DNA of 64,000 nucleotides from Jiella sonneratiae (GCF_017353515.1 NZ_JAFMPY010000004.1:310001-374000), one strand, 5' to 3'; positions 8,358-19,013 are shown, counted from the first letter of the stretch. Notes: generated by a model from the sequence alone, not told the origin. Program-made: numbers and translations.

Positions 8358-9980
8358 TCAGTCGAAGCGCGTCGTCGTGCCCTGGGCGGGTCCGTTGCCG
8401 GCGGGCGTCGAGGTGCCGCCGCCGGTGGTTTTCTTGGGCGCGGCACCGCCGGCCGGCTCGGGCGTGCCGACATCCTTCTCCTCGGCCTTGCCCGGGGTGT
8501 TCTCGGCAGGGAGCGGGTTGCTCGGCGGCTGGCCGGCGGAGGGCGCGTCGGCCGTCCCTTCGGTGCCGTTCTTGCCCCCGCTCTGCTCCATCGTCGTGCC
8601 GGGATCCATCTGCGAGGGGGCCGCGCCCTGCGGTGCGTTCTCGCCGGTGGGCGCCGGCGACGGCGCATTGGCGTTCGGCGCCTGCTGCACCGGCTGGACG
8701 GTGCCGCCGAGATCGGCGCCGCCGGCGCCCTCGGCGGGCTTTTCCTGGGACTTGTATTCGGCGCCGTTGCCGCCGCCACTGCCGTTTCCGGGCGCGACGG
8801 ACTGGCCGATCGCCTCCTTCGACACGGGCGCGGCGGAGGGCTTGGGCTGGGCCGCGTCCTGGTCCGGACCGGTGACGGCGACCGGCTTGGCCTCGCCGAG
8901 CAGGATCGCCTGCTTCGGGCCGGGATCGGGCGCCTTGCCGTCCTCGGTCAGCCCGACGAGATAGTGGTCGAGCAGCTTGTAGCCTCCGAGCGGCTTGTTG
9001 TTGCCGAGGTGGCAGGTGCCGCAATGCGCCTTGGCCGGGTCGCCGAGCGGGCCCTTGCGATTGTCCGGGAAGACGGTCTTCAGCGGCTCGATGTAGTTGG
9101 TGTTGACGTCCCGCGCCATGCGGATGCCCCAATAGGCGATCCAGCGGTAGGGCGTCGACTGCGACCAGTCGCGGAAGGCGCGCGAGTTGTGGCAGTAGGT
9201 GCAGTTGACGCCCATCGAGTTCGCCATCTGCATCATGAAGAGGTAGAGGTCCTCGGCGTCCTGCTCCTTGGCGACCTCGGCCTTGCCGCTGCGCGAGACC
9301 AAGGGATCGCTCGACTGGATCTGGGCGCTGGCGTGCTCGTCCATCAGATATTTGTCGTAGGGAACGTCCGGGAAGAACTGCCGGATGGTCTTGGCCTCGA
9401 GATGCCACGGCCGCGGCTTGCCCATGAAGGTGTCGCCGGCGGGCTTGTTCTGCTCGTACCAGGTCCAGGGCGGCACGTTCTGGCCGCGATGGCAGGTGTA
9501 GCAGGTGACGCCCGAGGGCGCGACGTGCTCCGGCCACTTCGAATTGATGTGCCGCACCATCTCCAGCATCTTGCGGGCGACCTTCTTGGTGTAGAGGCCG
9601 TCGTCGGCAAAGCCCTGGTCCGAGGCGAGGTTGTGGCAGTATTCGCAGCCCTGCTTCGGGGCCACCCACTCGGTGATCGCCAGCATCAGCCGGGTGAATT
9701 CGGCGTCGGTCAGATTCCCCAGAACCTGGACGTTCTGGTAGACCTCGCTGGCCTTCGGGCTGCCCTCGTTGTCGGCAGGTTCGAGCGCCGCGGGCCTGAC
9801 GTCGTAGGGCAGCTGGCGGCTCGCCGCCTTGTACTGCACCATCTCGATCGCGGCGGGGCCGGTCTCGACCGCCTCGATCGGCGGCAGCACCCAGGGCGGG
9901 GCGATGAGCCCGACGAGCACCAGGAAGCCGGCGAGGATCCCGACGATGACCGGGCTGTAGCGGACGTGCTTCGTGCTCAT
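8358..9980 (-). CDS. pufC: Photosynthetic reaction-centre tetrahaem cytochrome c subunit with a long C-terminal tail
   Basis: Periplasmic cytochrome that re-reduces the special pair of the reaction centre. Four CXXCH haem sites are at residues 112-116, 160-164, 260-264 and 320-324. An uncleaved-looking N-terminal membrane segment (residues 10-30) is present, and there is no lipobox cysteine, so the protein is probably held by this helix. It has 540 residues, whereas PufC is usually about 330-360. From about residue 350 onward it is Pro/Ala/Gly/Gln/Glu/Thr-rich with no haem site. The start overlaps the pufM stop (ATGA), so translation is coupled. Confidence 0.95.
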   Translation of the reverse strand: MSTKHVRYSPVIVGILAGFLVLVGLIAPPWVLPPIEAVETGPAAIEMVQYKAASRQLPYDVRPAALEPADNEGSPKASEVYQNVQVLGNLTDAEFTRLMLAITEWVAPKQGCEYCHNLASDQGFADDGLYTKKVARKMLEMVRHINSKWPEHVAPSGVTCYTCHRGQNVPPWTWYEQNKPAGDTFMGKPRPWHLEAKTIRQFFPDVPYDKYLMDEHASAQIQSSDPLVSRSGKAEVAKEQDAEDLYLFMMQMANSMGVNCTYCHNSRAFRDWSQSTPYRWIAYWGIRMARDVNTNYIEPLKTVFPDNRKGPLGDPAKAHCGTCHLGNNKPLGGYKLLDHYLVGLTEDGKAPDPGPKQAILLGEAKPVAVTGPDQDAAQPKPSAAPVSKEAIGQSVAPGNGSGGGNGAEYKSQEKPAEGAGGADLGGTVQPVQQAPNANAPSPAPTGENAPQGAAPSQMDPGTTMEQSGGKNGTEGTADAPSAGQPPSNPLPAENTPGKAEEKDVGTPEPAGGAAPKKTTGGGTSTPAGNGPAQGTTTRFD

Positions 9981-10960
9981 TGCATCACACTCCGGGCCGC
10001 TTCGTCGGGAATCGGGAAGGACGGATAGACGGATGGGTAGCTGGGCGCGATGCCGTGCTTGACGCCCCACAGATACCAGTTGTCGACGACCGTGCCGGTG
10101 AGGAGGACGCCGATCGCCCCGGTGAAGGTGGTGAGCACGGCGAACCACCAGGCCCAGCGGTGGATCGACTCGAAGGTGGCGTTGAAGCCCATCGTCCAGC
10201 GCCAGAACAGCGCGCCGCGCTCGGCCGCCGTGCCGCGGTCGACGATCTCCTCGGCCTCCCGCTCGCCGCCGAAGCGCGAGACGGCGAGGATCGTCGCGCC
10301 GTGCATGGCGAACAGCATCGTCGAGCCGTAGAGGAAGACGATCGAGAGCATGTGGAACGGGTTGTAGTACCAGTTGCCGTAGAGCACCGAGACCGACGCC
10401 GTCCAGTTGAGATGGGTGATGATGCCGAAGGGCACCGCCTCCGACCACGACCCCATCAGGATCGGCCGGAACAGGCCGAGCGACAGGTAGAGGAAGATCG
10501 CCGAGGCGAAGGCCCAGCTCGTATGGGTGCCCATGCCGAGCGCTCTCGCCCGGGTGTAGCTCCTGACCCACCACAGGAGGATCGACGAGGTGAGGAAGAA
10601 GCCGGCGAGGATCCACCAGCCGCCGTCGCCGAGCGGCACCAGCGGGTTGAGACCGTATTTCGCCGGCGGCGGATCGAGCGACAGGAAGGCGATGTTGCGC
10701 ACGAAGGCATAAGGGTCCCAGTCGACCGATGCCCACATGTTGAGGCCGATGATCTCGATGGCGATGAAGCCGAAGGCGAGCGAGGCCGCCCCCGACCAGC
10801 CGAGATAGAGCGGGCCGAGCTGCGGATCGCCGATCTTGCCGAGCCAGTAGGAGAAGGCCTTCGACTGGATGCGCGTGTCCGAGGAGTGTTTCAGCGGCAC
10901 GCCGGGATCGAACGGTCCGCGGACCTGGATGCGATTGTAGATGCTGGAATAGGAGCCCAT
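9977..10960 (-). CDS. pufM: Reaction-centre M subunit
   Basis: Membrane subunit that binds bacteriochlorophyll, bacteriopheophytin, quinone and the non-haem iron. The 327 residues include five membrane helices and the expected ligands: His183 (accessory chlorophyll, THLNW), His203 (special pair, PFHM), and His220, Glu235 and His267 for iron. It lies 13 bases after pufL and overlaps pufC by four bases. Confidence 0.98.
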   Translation of the reverse strand: MGSYSSIYNRIQVRGPFDPGVPLKHSSDTRIQSKAFSYWLGKIGDPQLGPLYLGWSGAASLAFGFIAIEIIGLNMWASVDWDPYAFVRNIAFLSLDPPPAKYGLNPLVPLGDGGWWILAGFFLTSSILLWWVRSYTRARALGMGTHTSWAFASAIFLYLSLGLFRPILMGSWSEAVPFGIITHLNWTASVSVLYGNWYYNPFHMLSIVFLYGSTMLFAMHGATILAVSRFGGEREAEEIVDRGTAAERGALFWRWTMGFNATFESIHRWAWWFAVLTTFTGAIGVLLTGTVVDNWYLWGVKHGIAPSYPSVYPSFPIPDEAARSVMQ

Positions 10961-10973
10961 CGTGCCGCCTCCC

Positions 10974-11813
10974 TCAGTAAGCGATGTTGCCGATGGCGGC
11001 AGGGGTCTTCAGGAAGAAGTCGAAGAAATACGGCCAGCCCTTGTCCCAGAAGGGACCGGAAATGATGATGCAGACCGCGCTCCAGAAGCCGGCGTTCAGC
11101 GCGAAGAACAGGCCGAGCCGGTGGATGCCGTAGGGGCCGACCGAGTAGCAGATGTAGTCGCGGAAATAGGCGTTCTCGTGCTCGCCGTATTTCACCGGCT
11201 CGCCGTCGCCGGGATTGACCGCGGCGAGGATGACGCCGGCATGCAGGCCGAGGAACATCGTGGTGGTGAAGAAGAACGTCACCGCCAGCATGTGCGCCGG
11301 ATTGTAGTGGAAGTGCAGGAACTGGTAGCCGACGTTCGACACCCAGTCGAGATGCGACATGATCCCGTAGGGAAAGCCGTGGCCCCATGCGCCGAGCAGC
11401 AGCGGCCGGATGACGACGAGCGAGACATAGGCGAAGACCGCGAAGGAATAGGCGATCGGCACGTGCCAGCCAATGCCGAGCTTGCGGCAGATCTCTATCT
11501 CGCGCAGCGCCCAGGAGAAGAAGGCGCCGCAGGCGCACATGGTGACGAGCTGCCAGGTGCCGCCCTCGGCGAGCGGCGCGAGGCCGAGGCCGTATTTGAT
11601 CGACGGCGGGTTCACCGAGAAGGCGAAGGGGTTGGTCGCGTCGCCCTGGCTGATGTCGTAGAAGATCAGCAGCGTGCCGAGCAGCGCGAAGAACACCGCC
11701 GTGACGCCGAAGAAGCCGACATAGAAGGGACCGACCCAGAAGTCGAAGAGGTCGCCGCCGACGAGCGTGCCTCCCCTGACACGATATTTGCGTTCGAACG
11801 ACAGCATCGCCAT
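10974..11813 (-). CDS. pufL: Reaction-centre L subunit
   Basis: Membrane subunit pairing with PufM. The 279-residue product has the expected length. Ligand histidines are His154 (SHLDWVSN), His174 (special pair, NPAHM), and His191 (LHAG) and His231 (GIHRLG) for iron. It follows the pufA-pufL hairpin, which sets its expression below that of the antenna genes in known puf operons. Confidence 0.98.
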   Translation of the reverse strand: MAMLSFERKYRVRGGTLVGGDLFDFWVGPFYVGFFGVTAVFFALLGTLLIFYDISQGDATNPFAFSVNPPSIKYGLGLAPLAEGGTWQLVTMCACGAFFSWALREIEICRKLGIGWHVPIAYSFAVFAYVSLVVIRPLLLGAWGHGFPYGIMSHLDWVSNVGYQFLHFHYNPAHMLAVTFFFTTTMFLGLHAGVILAAVNPGDGEPVKYGEHENAYFRDYICYSVGPYGIHRLGLFFALNAGFWSAVCIIISGPFWDKGWPYFFDFFLKTPAAIGNIAY

Positions 11814-11852
11814 GGCGCTTGTCCCATCCCGGTCCGGCCGAATTTTCGGATT

Positions 11853-11877
11853 CGGGACGGCGGCGGGCGCCGTCCCG
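11853..11877 (-). promoter_or_regulatory. pufA-pufL intercistronic mRNA hairpin
   Basis: A perfect 10-bp stem (11853-11862 with 11868-11877) with a 5-base loop lies between pufA and pufL. In Rhodobacter, hairpins at this position protect the upstream pufBA message from 3' decay, giving many more LH1 than reaction-centre subunits. The same role is inferred here. Confidence 0.8.
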
Positions 11878-11895
11878 GAGCGTCGCAGATCCGTC

Positions 11896-12090
11896 TCAGC
11901 CGAGCTTCGTCAGCGGCTGCTCGATCTGGCTGGACTGCTGCCCGCCGCCGGGGGCGTTGGGATTGGCCAGCCAGTTGAAGCGTGCTGTCGAGAGCAGGAT
12001 GAAGTGGATCAGGAGGGCCAGCACCAACAGGAAGGTGAAGAGCCCGATGAGCGCCCTGCGCGGATCGAAGAGAAGCCACATTCTCCACAT
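11896..12090 (-). CDS. pufA: Light-harvesting 1 alpha polypeptide
   Basis: A 64-residue antenna protein with one membrane helix. The N-terminus [12 protein letters not shown] is typical of LH1 alpha. The bacteriochlorophyll-ligating histidine is in [12 protein letters not shown]. The tail is Gly/Gln-rich. It lies 12 bases after pufB and forms the LH1 ring around the reaction centre. Confidence 0.96.
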   Translation of the reverse strand: MWRMWLLFDPRRALIGLFTFLLVLALLIHFILLSTARFNWLANPNAPGGGQQSSQIEQPLTKLG

Positions 12091-12102
12091 GGAATCGTCT
12101 CC

Positions 12103-12327
12103 TCAGCTCAGCATCGTCAGGAAGGTCTTCGCCGTGTCGAGGCTCGCCTGGCTCACCTCGGGGGTCTGCAGCCAGGGCCGCCAGATCCAGACGAGAATGT
12201 GCGCGACGACCGCGACGGCCAAGAAGACCCAGAAGGAGGTCATGAAGAGTCCGTTGAACTCCTGCGCCTCCCTCTCGGTCATGCCGGAAAGCGTGCCCGC
12301 CTCCCGGCCCGTGATGGGGTCTGCCAT
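12103..12327 (-). CDS. pufB: Light-harvesting 1 beta polypeptide
   Basis: A 74-residue antenna protein with the beta-type signature: EAQEFNGLF, then a membrane helix with ligand histidine in [14 protein letters not shown]. The C-terminus is a little longer than usual (about 15 residues after RPWL). It is the first antenna gene after pufQ. Confidence 0.96.
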   Translation of the reverse strand: MADPITGREAGTLSGMTEREAQEFNGLFMTSFWVFLAVAVVAHILVWIWRPWLQTPEVSQASLDTAKTFLTMLS

Positions 12328-12411
12328 GTTCCTTTCTCCTTGTTACTGCGGTCTCCGGGCCGGCCGCGCGTGGTGCGCGGACGCCGCCGAAGCTTCTGGT
12401 CCCCGCTGCCG

Positions 12412-12639
12412 CTATCGCATGAAGGCGAAGGGGAGGACGGCGTTGGCCGCGGCCTTGGCGTCGCGGAAGACGGCGAACAGGCCGCCATGTCCGAACTGGG
12501 TGGGCCGGAGCCTTGCAGGCACGAGCCGCGAGACGAGCGCGACGGCGAGAAAGATCGGGAAGGTCACCGCGTAGACGAGGCGGTATTCCTGCTGCTCGGC
12601 CCGGAAGTTCGACAGGCCGTGGCGTTCGACGAGGCTCAT
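12412..12639 (-). CDS. pufQ: PufQ-like protein
   Basis: A 75-residue protein between bchZ and pufB, exactly where pufQ stands in Rhodobacter. It has a single membrane segment (YAVTFPIFLAVALVSRLV) preceded by polar residues and followed by an FxxA/xxDA pattern like PufQ. PufQ is thought to aid bacteriochlorophyll delivery or synthesis during antenna assembly. The call rests on size, topology and position more than on strong sequence identity. Confidence 0.75.
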   Translation of the reverse strand: MSLVERHGLSNFRAEQQEYRLVYAVTFPIFLAVALVSRLVPARLRPTQFGHGGLFAVFRDAKAAANAVLPFAFMR

Positions 12640-12694
12640 TGCGGGGTCTCCCTGGCTGTTCCTGCGTTCGTCTCTGCGGGGCGGAGGGCGGATC

Positions 12695-14173
12695 TCACGT
12701 CGCTGCCTCCGCGTATGGTCCGGGCACCGCCGCCGCCATGTGACGGGTCTCGACGCTCGCCGAGCCGTCGCGCCTTGCTTCCGTCTCCGCCGCGTCGCGC
12801 AGGCGCCGGGCGGCCGAGATCCGCACCAGCACCGGCTGGCGCTCGAGGGCGGCCTGCAGCATCTCGCCGGCGGCGGGCGACCAGAAAAGTTCCGCGGCCC
12901 GTGCCGGCCTCTCCCCCGCCGGGCGCACCGGCGTCGGGGCGACGCGGTCCATCTCGGTGCCGAGCGGCAGGATGTTGAAGAGCGCGTCGAACAGCGCGTT
13001 GCAGACTTCCTGGACGAGCCAGGTGGCGCCGGAATAGCCCATGAAGGGCGTGCCGGTGTGCCGCCGGATCGCCGCGCCCGGGAAGGACGCCGGAACGAAG
13101 ACGCCGCGACCGCCCGCCTCCGCCAGATACATGCGCTCGTTGTAGCTGCCGAAGAGGACGAGGGGCGGGGTGTCCCGCACCTTCTGCCGGACCTCGTCGT
13201 TCAGGGTCTTCCTGCCGGCGAGGCGGGAGACCGCGAAGCGGCAGGGCAGGCCCATCTCGTCCTGAAGGAAATGCCGGACGCCGCGCGCATAGGTCTCGTT
13301 GGCGACGATCGCGAAGCTCGCCGTGCCGAAGAAATCCTGGGTCACCGAGCGCCACAGGTCCCACAGCGGCTTGATCGTCGTGTGCTTTTCCCGCTCGATG
13401 AAGGGCTCGGGATCGAGCCCGAGCATGTCGCCGAGCCGGCGCAGGAAGGCGGTGGTCGAATGCAGGCCGATCGGCGCCTGCAGATAGGGCCGTTCCAGCG
13501 CCTCGCAGAGTTGGCGTCCGTATTCGCGATAGAGGCAGACATTGGCGTCGGCGAGGACGAGCTTCGGCACGTCCTTCAGATGCGCGCCGAGCGGGAAGAC
13601 GAGATTGACCTCGGCGCCGATGCCCTCGATCAGCCGGCGGATCTCGTGAAGGTCGGACGGCATGTTGAACATGCCGTAGGCCGGGCCGACGATGTTGACC
13701 TTCGGCTTCTCGCCGGGCTTTCGCTCCCGCGGCGCCGGGATCTTCCCCTTCTTCGGCCCGTATTCGGTGAGGAGCCACTTCAGCGCCCGATCGGCACACT
13801 GCCACTGATCCTCGTCGATGGTGCGCGGCAGGAAGCGCTTGAGATTGGTGCCTTCCGGCGTCACCCCGCCGCCGATCATCTCGGCGATGGATCCGGTGAC
13901 GACCACCGAGGGCTGGGCCGGGTCGAGCGTCGCGTGCGCGCGCTTCATCGCCCCTTCGGTGCCGGTCTGGCCGAGATTTTCCTCCGAAAGCCCGGTGACG
14001 ACGATCGGCAGCTCGTGCGGCGGCAGCGCGTCGGTGTAGTGCAGCACCGAGGTGACCGGCAGGTTCTCGCAGCCGACCGGGCCGTCGACGACGACCTGCA
14101 GCCCCTTCACCGCCGAAAAGACGTAGACGGCGCCCCAGTATCCGCCAGCACGGTCGTGATCGAGGACGAGCAT
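12695..14173 (-). CDS. bchZ: Chlorophyllide a reductase subunit Z
   Basis: Catalytic-core subunit of the nitrogenase-like chlorophyllide a reductase (BchXYZ), which reduces ring B on the way to bacteriochlorophyll a. The 492 residues begin [17 protein letters not shown] and contain conserved segments such as [16 protein letters not shown] and the Asn/Gly-rich [12 protein letters not shown]. The start overlaps the bchY stop by one base (TGATG on the coding strand). It is followed by pufQ after 55 bases, consistent with a bch-puf superoperon. Confidence 0.97.
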   Translation of the reverse strand: MLVLDHDRAGGYWGAVYVFSAVKGLQVVVDGPVGCENLPVTSVLHYTDALPPHELPIVVTGLSEENLGQTGTEGAMKRAHATLDPAQPSVVVTGSIAEMIGGGVTPEGTNLKRFLPRTIDEDQWQCADRALKWLLTEYGPKKGKIPAPRERKPGEKPKVNIVGPAYGMFNMPSDLHEIRRLIEGIGAEVNLVFPLGAHLKDVPKLVLADANVCLYREYGRQLCEALERPYLQAPIGLHSTTAFLRRLGDMLGLDPEPFIEREKHTTIKPLWDLWRSVTQDFFGTASFAIVANETYARGVRHFLQDEMGLPCRFAVSRLAGRKTLNDEVRQKVRDTPPLVLFGSYNERMYLAEAGGRGVFVPASFPGAAIRRHTGTPFMGYSGATWLVQEVCNALFDALFNILPLGTEMDRVAPTPVRPAGERPARAAELFWSPAAGEMLQAALERQPVLVRISAARRLRDAAETEARRDGSASVETRHMAAAVPGPYAEAAT

Positions 14174-15732
14174 CAGACGTCCCCCATCCCGGCATCGTAG
14201 GTTGATGCCTTCCTGCCGTTGATCGCGACGTCGGCGCGGCGCTTCGGGGCGACGGGCTTTTGCGGAACGTCCTCCCAGATGCCGGCGGCGTAGTCCTCCC
14301 CGACCCCCGCAAAGAACGCCTTCATCGCGTCGAAGCGCGGCTTCGACGCGATCGCGCCGTTGATCACCTCGGCCAGCGATCCCGCGCCGGCAGGGCCCAT
14401 CAAAGGCCGCGACGAGATGAGATTGGTGAAGTAGAGCGCCGGCGTGCCGGACTGCTTGGCCTTCTGGACGACCGGCGTCGTGCCGATGGCGAGATCCGGC
14501 TCGAAGGCCTCGAAGGCGGCGAGATCGTCCTCGAGCGAGGCGCGGAACTTCACCGCGACGCCGCGCGCCTCCAGCCACTCGCGGTCGGCGGCCGACCACG
14601 GCGTCTTCGGGCAGGCGGTGCCGACATAGCGAAGGTCGGCGCCGCTCTCGACGAGGAGCCGGGCGACGATGAGCTCGGATCCCTCGTAGCCGGAGAGGGT
14701 GATCCGCCCGGTGACGGGCGAGCCGGCGAGCGCGCCGCGGATCGCCGGAAGGATGGCGTTCTGGGCGCTGGCCACGCGGCTCGCCGGCACGGCGGCGGCC
14801 TCGCCGATCCGAGACAGCCAGTCGGCGGTTCCTTCCACCCCGACAGGGGCGGAGCCCACCACCGGCCGGCCGGCCGTCTCGAATTCGCGAATGGAGGCGG
14901 TGTAGAAGGGGTGGATCGCCGCCGCGACGGTGCAGTCGAGCGCGGCATAGAGCTCGCGCCACTCGCGGGTCGGCACGACGGGACCTGCCGCGAGGCCCAG
15001 CGGCTCGAGCAGGCGGCCGATCACCATCGGATCGGCGGGGAACATCTCGCCGAGCAGCGCGACCGACGGCCGGTCGTCCCGGGCGCCCGCCGGCGCCGCC
15101 ACCGGCCCCTGTTCGGCCTCGCCGCGGGCATAGGCCAGCATCGCGCCGGCGAGGATGTCCTTCGCCTCGGCATGGGTCGGCACGCCGAAGCCCGGCACGT
15201 CGATGCCGATGACGCGGACGCCGTCGATCACCTTCGGCAGGAGCCGGAGCGGCACGCCGGAGGCGGTCGGAACGCAGAGATTGGTGACGACGATGGCGTC
15301 GTATTTCTCCGGGTCGGCGAGCTGATGCACCGCCTCGCGGATGTCCTCGAACAGCTTGCCGGTGACCAGCGTCTCGGAATTGAACGGGACGTAGCCGACG
15401 GTGCGGCGGGCGCCGTAGAAATGCGACGTGAAGGTCAGGCCGTAGACGCAGCAGGCCGAGCCGGAGAGAACCGTCGCCGTGCGGCGCATCCTGAGGCCGA
15501 CGCGCAGCGAGCCGAAGGCCGGGCACATGGATTGCGGCTGGTCGTGCGGCCCGGACGGATAGTCCTTGGCGTAGCGCGCGAGGATCTCGCTCTGCCCGGC
15601 CTTTTCGGCCGCCGCGCGCATCTCGGCCTTGCCGGCGTGGCAGGAGGCGTCGCCTTCGCGCGGCAGCGGGGCTGCCGGCGTCTCGGCGGCGGCGGCGTCC
15701 TCGTGCCTTAGTTGGGTGTCGGAAAAATCCAT
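14173..15732 (-). CDS. bchY: Chlorophyllide a reductase subunit Y
   Basis: Second catalytic-core subunit, forming a heterotetramer with BchZ and holding part of the bridging iron-sulfur cluster. The 519-residue protein has the conserved [28 protein letters not shown] and [11 protein letters not shown] segments with candidate cluster cysteines. It is separated from bchX by 9 bases. Confidence 0.97.
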   Translation of the reverse strand: MDFSDTQLRHEDAAAAETPAAPLPREGDASCHAGKAEMRAAAEKAGQSEILARYAKDYPSGPHDQPQSMCPAFGSLRVGLRMRRTATVLSGSACCVYGLTFTSHFYGARRTVGYVPFNSETLVTGKLFEDIREAVHQLADPEKYDAIVVTNLCVPTASGVPLRLLPKVIDGVRVIGIDVPGFGVPTHAEAKDILAGAMLAYARGEAEQGPVAAPAGARDDRPSVALLGEMFPADPMVIGRLLEPLGLAAGPVVPTREWRELYAALDCTVAAAIHPFYTASIREFETAGRPVVGSAPVGVEGTADWLSRIGEAAAVPASRVASAQNAILPAIRGALAGSPVTGRITLSGYEGSELIVARLLVESGADLRYVGTACPKTPWSAADREWLEARGVAVKFRASLEDDLAAFEAFEPDLAIGTTPVVQKAKQSGTPALYFTNLISSRPLMGPAGAGSLAEVINGAIASKPRFDAMKAFFAGVGEDYAAGIWEDVPQKPVAPKRRADVAINGRKASTYDAGMGDV

Positions 15733-15741
15733 GACCGGGCC

Positions 15742-16761
15742 TCAGGCGTCGTCGTAGACGACTTCGAGCGACGGGCGGGCGACCACCGGCCGGCCGAGCA
15801 TGTCGGCGGCGCTCGCCGGCTGCAGCGTCACGCCGCGTCCTGTGTCGGCATCGTCGAAGAGGCCGAGCAGCCCGTCCTGGTCGAGCGGCGTCGGATGCAG
15901 CGGCGGCGCTTCGGCGACGTTCACCGCGAGCTCTTCGAACAGCGGCGCCCAGCGCCCGCCCGGCATGCCGACGATCTGGTAGTTCGCGCTCTTTCGCCGG
16001 ATGTCCTCGTCGGCGGGGATCGCGGCGAGGACCGGGATGCCGACGGATCGTGCGAAGGCCGCCGCCTCGCCGGTGCCGTCGTCCTTGTTGACCACCATGC
16101 CGGCGACGCCGACATTGCCGCCGAGCTTGCGGAAATATTCGACCGCCGAACAGACGTTGTTGGCGACGTAGAGCGACTGCAGGTCGTTGGCGCCGACGAC
16201 GATGACCTTCTGGCACATGTCGCGGGCGATCGGCAGGCCGAAGCCGCCGCAGACGACGTCGCCGAGGAAGTCGAGCAGGACGTAGTCGAAGCCCCAGTCG
16301 TGGAAGCCGAGCTTTTCCAGAAGCTCGAAGCCGTGGATGATGCCGCGGCCGCCGCAGCCGCGCCCGACCTCCGGGCCGCCGAGCTCCATGGCGAAGACGC
16401 CGTCGCGCTTGAAGCAGACGTCGGAGATGTCGACCTCCTCGCCGGCGGCCTTCTTGGCCGAAGAGGTCTGGATGATCGTCGGGCAGGCCTTGCCGCCGAA
16501 CAGCAGCGAGGTGGTGTCGGACTTCGGATCGCAGCCGATGAGCAGGACGCGCTTGCCCTGGCTCGCCATCATGTAGGAGAGGTTGGCGAGGGTGAACGAC
16601 TTGCCGATGCCGCCCTTGCCGTAGATCGCGATGATCTGCGTCTCTTTCGTCGCCGGGCCGGTGGCGACGGGATCAGGATCGCGCGACGCCTCCTCGCGCA
16701 GCCGTTCCGCCATGGCGCCCGCGGGGCCGCTGGCACTTTCCAACCTCAGAGCGTTGGTCAC
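15742..16761 (-). CDS. bchX: Chlorophyllide a reductase iron protein (subunit X)
   Basis: Nitrogenase NifH-like ATP-dependent electron donor to BchYZ. The P-loop GKGGIGKS is at residues 48-55. Two cysteines that would bridge the 4Fe-4S cluster of the dimer are visible in GRGCGGRG and DVVCGGFG. The start is taken as the GTG at 16761, preceded by GGAGAG, giving 339 residues. It overlaps the bchC stop (GTGA). An ATG further upstream would add 56 out-of-family residues that mirror bchC. Confidence 0.96.
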   Translation of the reverse strand: MTNALRLESASGPAGAMAERLREEASRDPDPVATGPATKETQIIAIYGKGGIGKSFTLANLSYMMASQGKRVLLIGCDPKSDTTSLLFGGKACPTIIQTSSAKKAAGEEVDISDVCFKRDGVFAMELGGPEVGRGCGGRGIIHGFELLEKLGFHDWGFDYVLLDFLGDVVCGGFGLPIARDMCQKVIVVGANDLQSLYVANNVCSAVEYFRKLGGNVGVAGMVVNKDDGTGEAAAFARSVGIPVLAAIPADEDIRRKSANYQIVGMPGGRWAPLFEELAVNVAEAPPLHPTPLDQDGLLGLFDDADTGRGVTLQPASAADMLGRPVVARPSLEVVYDDA

Positions 16762-17699
16762 GTCGCTCTCCAATCCAGAATCATCTTCAGGCAGTCGGCG
16801 TCCTCGAACGCCGTGCGATAGGCGGCCTCGGCATCTGCCGGGCTGCCGCAGTGGGTGACGAGGCCGGCGAGCGACAGGCGGCCGGCGCCGAGCAGCGCCA
16901 GCACCGCCTCCATGTCCTCCGGGCGCCATTCGGCGGCGACCTTCATCCGCGCCTCGCGCATGAAGGCGGGCGGGAAGGCGAAGGCGACGGGCTGCTTGTA
17001 GAAGCCGGCGAGCACGATCTCACCGCCGCGGGCGAGCCGCGGCACCAGCCGGTCGAGGATCGTCGAATCACCGGAGACGTCGAGGATCTGGCGGTAGTCC
17101 GTGCGTTCCTCGTCGGCCGGGTCGATGACCGCGTAGCCTTCGGCGCCGCGTCGCCGCGCCGCGGCGGTCTCCCAGACGAGAGCCCGGCCGCCGAGGGCGA
17201 CGACGATCCGCGCCGCGAGCCGGCCGAGCGCGCCGTGGCCGACGATCAGCTCCGGCAGGTCGCGGCCGGAGGCCCGGACGGCGTGATGGGCCGTCGCCGC
17301 AAGGGCGAGCAGCACGGCGTCGCTTCCGAGCGCCGCGGAAATCGGCACCAGCCGCCCCTCGGGCAATTGGACGGTGGAGGCCGAGGCGCCGAACAGGCCG
17401 CGGGCGCCGGCAAAGCCGTTGGACCCCGGCACGAAGACGGTGTCGCCCGGCTTAAGACGCCGCGCGTCCGGCGCCTCGACGACGCGGCCCACCGCCTCGT
17501 AGCCCGGCACCAGCGGATAGCCCATGCCGGGAAAGGCGGGCATCTCGCCGGACCACAGCAGCCGCTCGGTGCCCGTCGAGATTCCGGAAGCCTCGATCGC
17601 GACGACGACGTCGCCCGGCCGGCGGGCCGAAAGGTCAAGCCGCCGCATGCCGAGCCGGCGGGGCTGGTCGAAGACGATGGCGTCGGAGTGGCTGACCAC
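16758..17699 (-). CDS. bchC: Bacteriochlorophyllide 3-hydroxyethyl dehydrogenase
   Basis: Oxidises the 3-hydroxyethyl group of bacteriochlorophyllide a to 3-acetyl. It is a medium-chain dehydrogenase-like protein of 313 residues with the EASGISTGTERLLWSG N-terminal segment typical of BchC and a Rossmann region (LIVGHGALGRLAARI). The start is a GTG preceded by AGGAG with 9-base spacing. It is first in the leftward bch-puf run and has two PpsR-type operators overlapping its promoter. Confidence 0.95.
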   Translation of the reverse strand: MVSHSDAIVFDQPRRLGMRRLDLSARRPGDVVVAIEASGISTGTERLLWSGEMPAFPGMGYPLVPGYEAVGRVVEAPDARRLKPGDTVFVPGSNGFAGARGLFGASASTVQLPEGRLVPISAALGSDAVLLALAATAHHAVRASGRDLPELIVGHGALGRLAARIVVALGGRALVWETAAARRRGAEGYAVIDPADEERTDYRQILDVSGDSTILDRLVPRLARGGEIVLAGFYKQPVAFAFPPAFMREARMKVAAEWRPEDMEAVLALLGAGRLSLAGLVTHCGSPADAEAAYRTAFEDADCLKMILDWRAT

Positions 17700-17720
17700 G
17701 GTGAATGACTCCTGGCTTGG

Positions 17721-17764
17721 TGTCAGTCTAAATTGACACTGTTGGATGTCAAGTTAATCTGACA
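17721..17764 (-). promoter_or_regulatory. bchC promoter with two PpsR/CrtJ operators
   Basis: Two TGT-N12-ACA palindromes lie at 17721-17738 and 17747-17764, 26 bases apart centre to centre. On the bchC strand, a TTGACA -35 box (17747-17752) and a TAGACT -10-like box (17725-17730) are 16 bases apart, each inside one palindrome. This is the classic arrangement for cooperative repression by PpsR/CrtJ under oxygen in purple bacteria. The regulator itself is not in the window. Confidence 0.85.
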
Positions 17765-18984
17765 TTGCGGCGCGGAATCTCGCCGACGACGATGTTGGCC
17801 GCAACCGGCAGGGCGGTGGAGATTTCCCGCGGCCGGGTGAGGCCGGCGGCGGCCATCAGCCGGCAGATCTCCTCCGGCGTGCGCGGTTTGCCGCGCCCCA
17901 TCGCCAGGAGGTAGAAGGCGAAATAGACGTCCGCGACCGGCGCCGAGTCGCGGTTGCCGGCCATCGGCTCGGCCACCAGGACGACGCCGCCGGGCTCGAG
18001 GCTCTCGCGTGCGAGGGTGAGAAGCCGGATCGCCTCCTCGTCGTCGTGATCGTGGATGATCCGCACGAGGGTGACGAGATCGAACGGCCCGTCGGGAAAG
18101 GGCTCGTTGAAGAAATCCCCGGAATGGACGGTGATGCGCCGCCCGAAGCGGGTGTCGCCGATGCGTTTCCTGGCGATCTCCGCCACGGCCGGGACCTCCA
18201 GAAGATGCAGCTCGGCGGTCGGATGGCGTTCGGCGACCTTGCGCAGGAAGCGGCCGTCGCCGCCGCCGAGATCGAGGATCTTCTTCGCCCAGGAGATGTC
18301 GTAGGAGGCGAGGACCTCGTCGGCGACGAGATCCTGGCTCGACGCCATGAGGTCGGTATAGGCCGCGACGTCGGCCCCCTCGGGCGGCGTGCCGCCGGGA
18401 TTGGCGGCATAGGGCCAGAGCTTCGACAGCCGCGTGCCGGAATGCTCGCCCTTCAACAGCGCCACCGGATCGCCGAGATCGGCGTAGAAGTCCCTGTGAT
18501 GGCGGATCATCGCCTCGGCGCCGGGATTGGCGACGAGCGCGGCACCGAGCGGTCCGAGCGCGTAGACCGTCTCGTCGTCGCTGTCGTCCATCTCGACGAG
18601 ATCGATGGCGTCGAGCGCCCGCAGCAGCCGCTCGGCCGCCGCCGGCTCGAGATCCGTCGCGGCGGCGATCTCGGCAAGGGTGCGCGGTCCCCGCGACAGG
18701 TGCTCGAAGAGCCGCAGTTCGACGCCCGCCGCCAGCGCCTGCGAATAGACGAATCCGGCGAGGAGATCGAACAGCCGGCGCGAGCTGCGCCTGGCGAAGG
18801 GCCGGGTCAGCCGGAACGAGGCGGCCCAGCGCTGGAAGGCGCGGTCGCCGAGCTTTTGGTTCCGGAAACTCTGCCAGCGCTCGCGGCTCGGCCGGAAATA
18901 GCGCCTGATCTCGCGGATGGGGTCCGCCCAGCCGGAAGGCCGATCGGACAGACGGGGCGTGGGCTCTGCTTCGGCGGCCGGCAT
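17749..18984 (-). CDS. crtF: Demethylspheroidene (hydroxycarotenoid) O-methyltransferase
   Basis: SAM-dependent methyltransferase adding the methoxy groups of spheroidene or spirilloxanthin. The 411-residue product has an N-terminal winged-helix dimerisation domain (about residues 70-160). The SAM-binding motif is ILDLGGGDGRFL, followed by the acidic IIHDHDDEEA region. Its 3' end overlaps the second PpsR site of the bchC promoter. It is divergent from crtD across about 100 bases that contain one PpsR-type palindrome. Confidence 0.95.
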   Translation of the reverse strand: MPAAEAEPTPRLSDRPSGWADPIREIRRYFRPSRERWQSFRNQKLGDRAFQRWAASFRLTRPFARRSSRRLFDLLAGFVYSQALAAGVELRLFEHLSRGPRTLAEIAAATDLEPAAAERLLRALDAIDLVEMDDSDDETVYALGPLGAALVANPGAEAMIRHHRDFYADLGDPVALLKGEHSGTRLSKLWPYAANPGGTPPEGADVAAYTDLMASSQDLVADEVLASYDISWAKKILDLGGGDGRFLRKVAERHPTAELHLLEVPAVAEIARKRIGDTRFGRRITVHSGDFFNEPFPDGPFDLVTLVRIIHDHDDEEAIRLLTLARESLEPGGVVLVAEPMAGNRDSAPVADVYFAFYLLAMGRGKPRTPEEICRLMAAAGLTRPREISTALPVAANIVVGEIPRRNVRLT

Positions 18985-19013
18985 GGGCGTCAATCCTTGT
19001 AGACAGAGACGGC

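Noticed and set aside
12695-16216. One 1173-residue minus-strand protein covering bchY and bchZ
   Set aside because: Only the last 492 residues are BchZ; the first part is a shifted reading of bchX and bchY.
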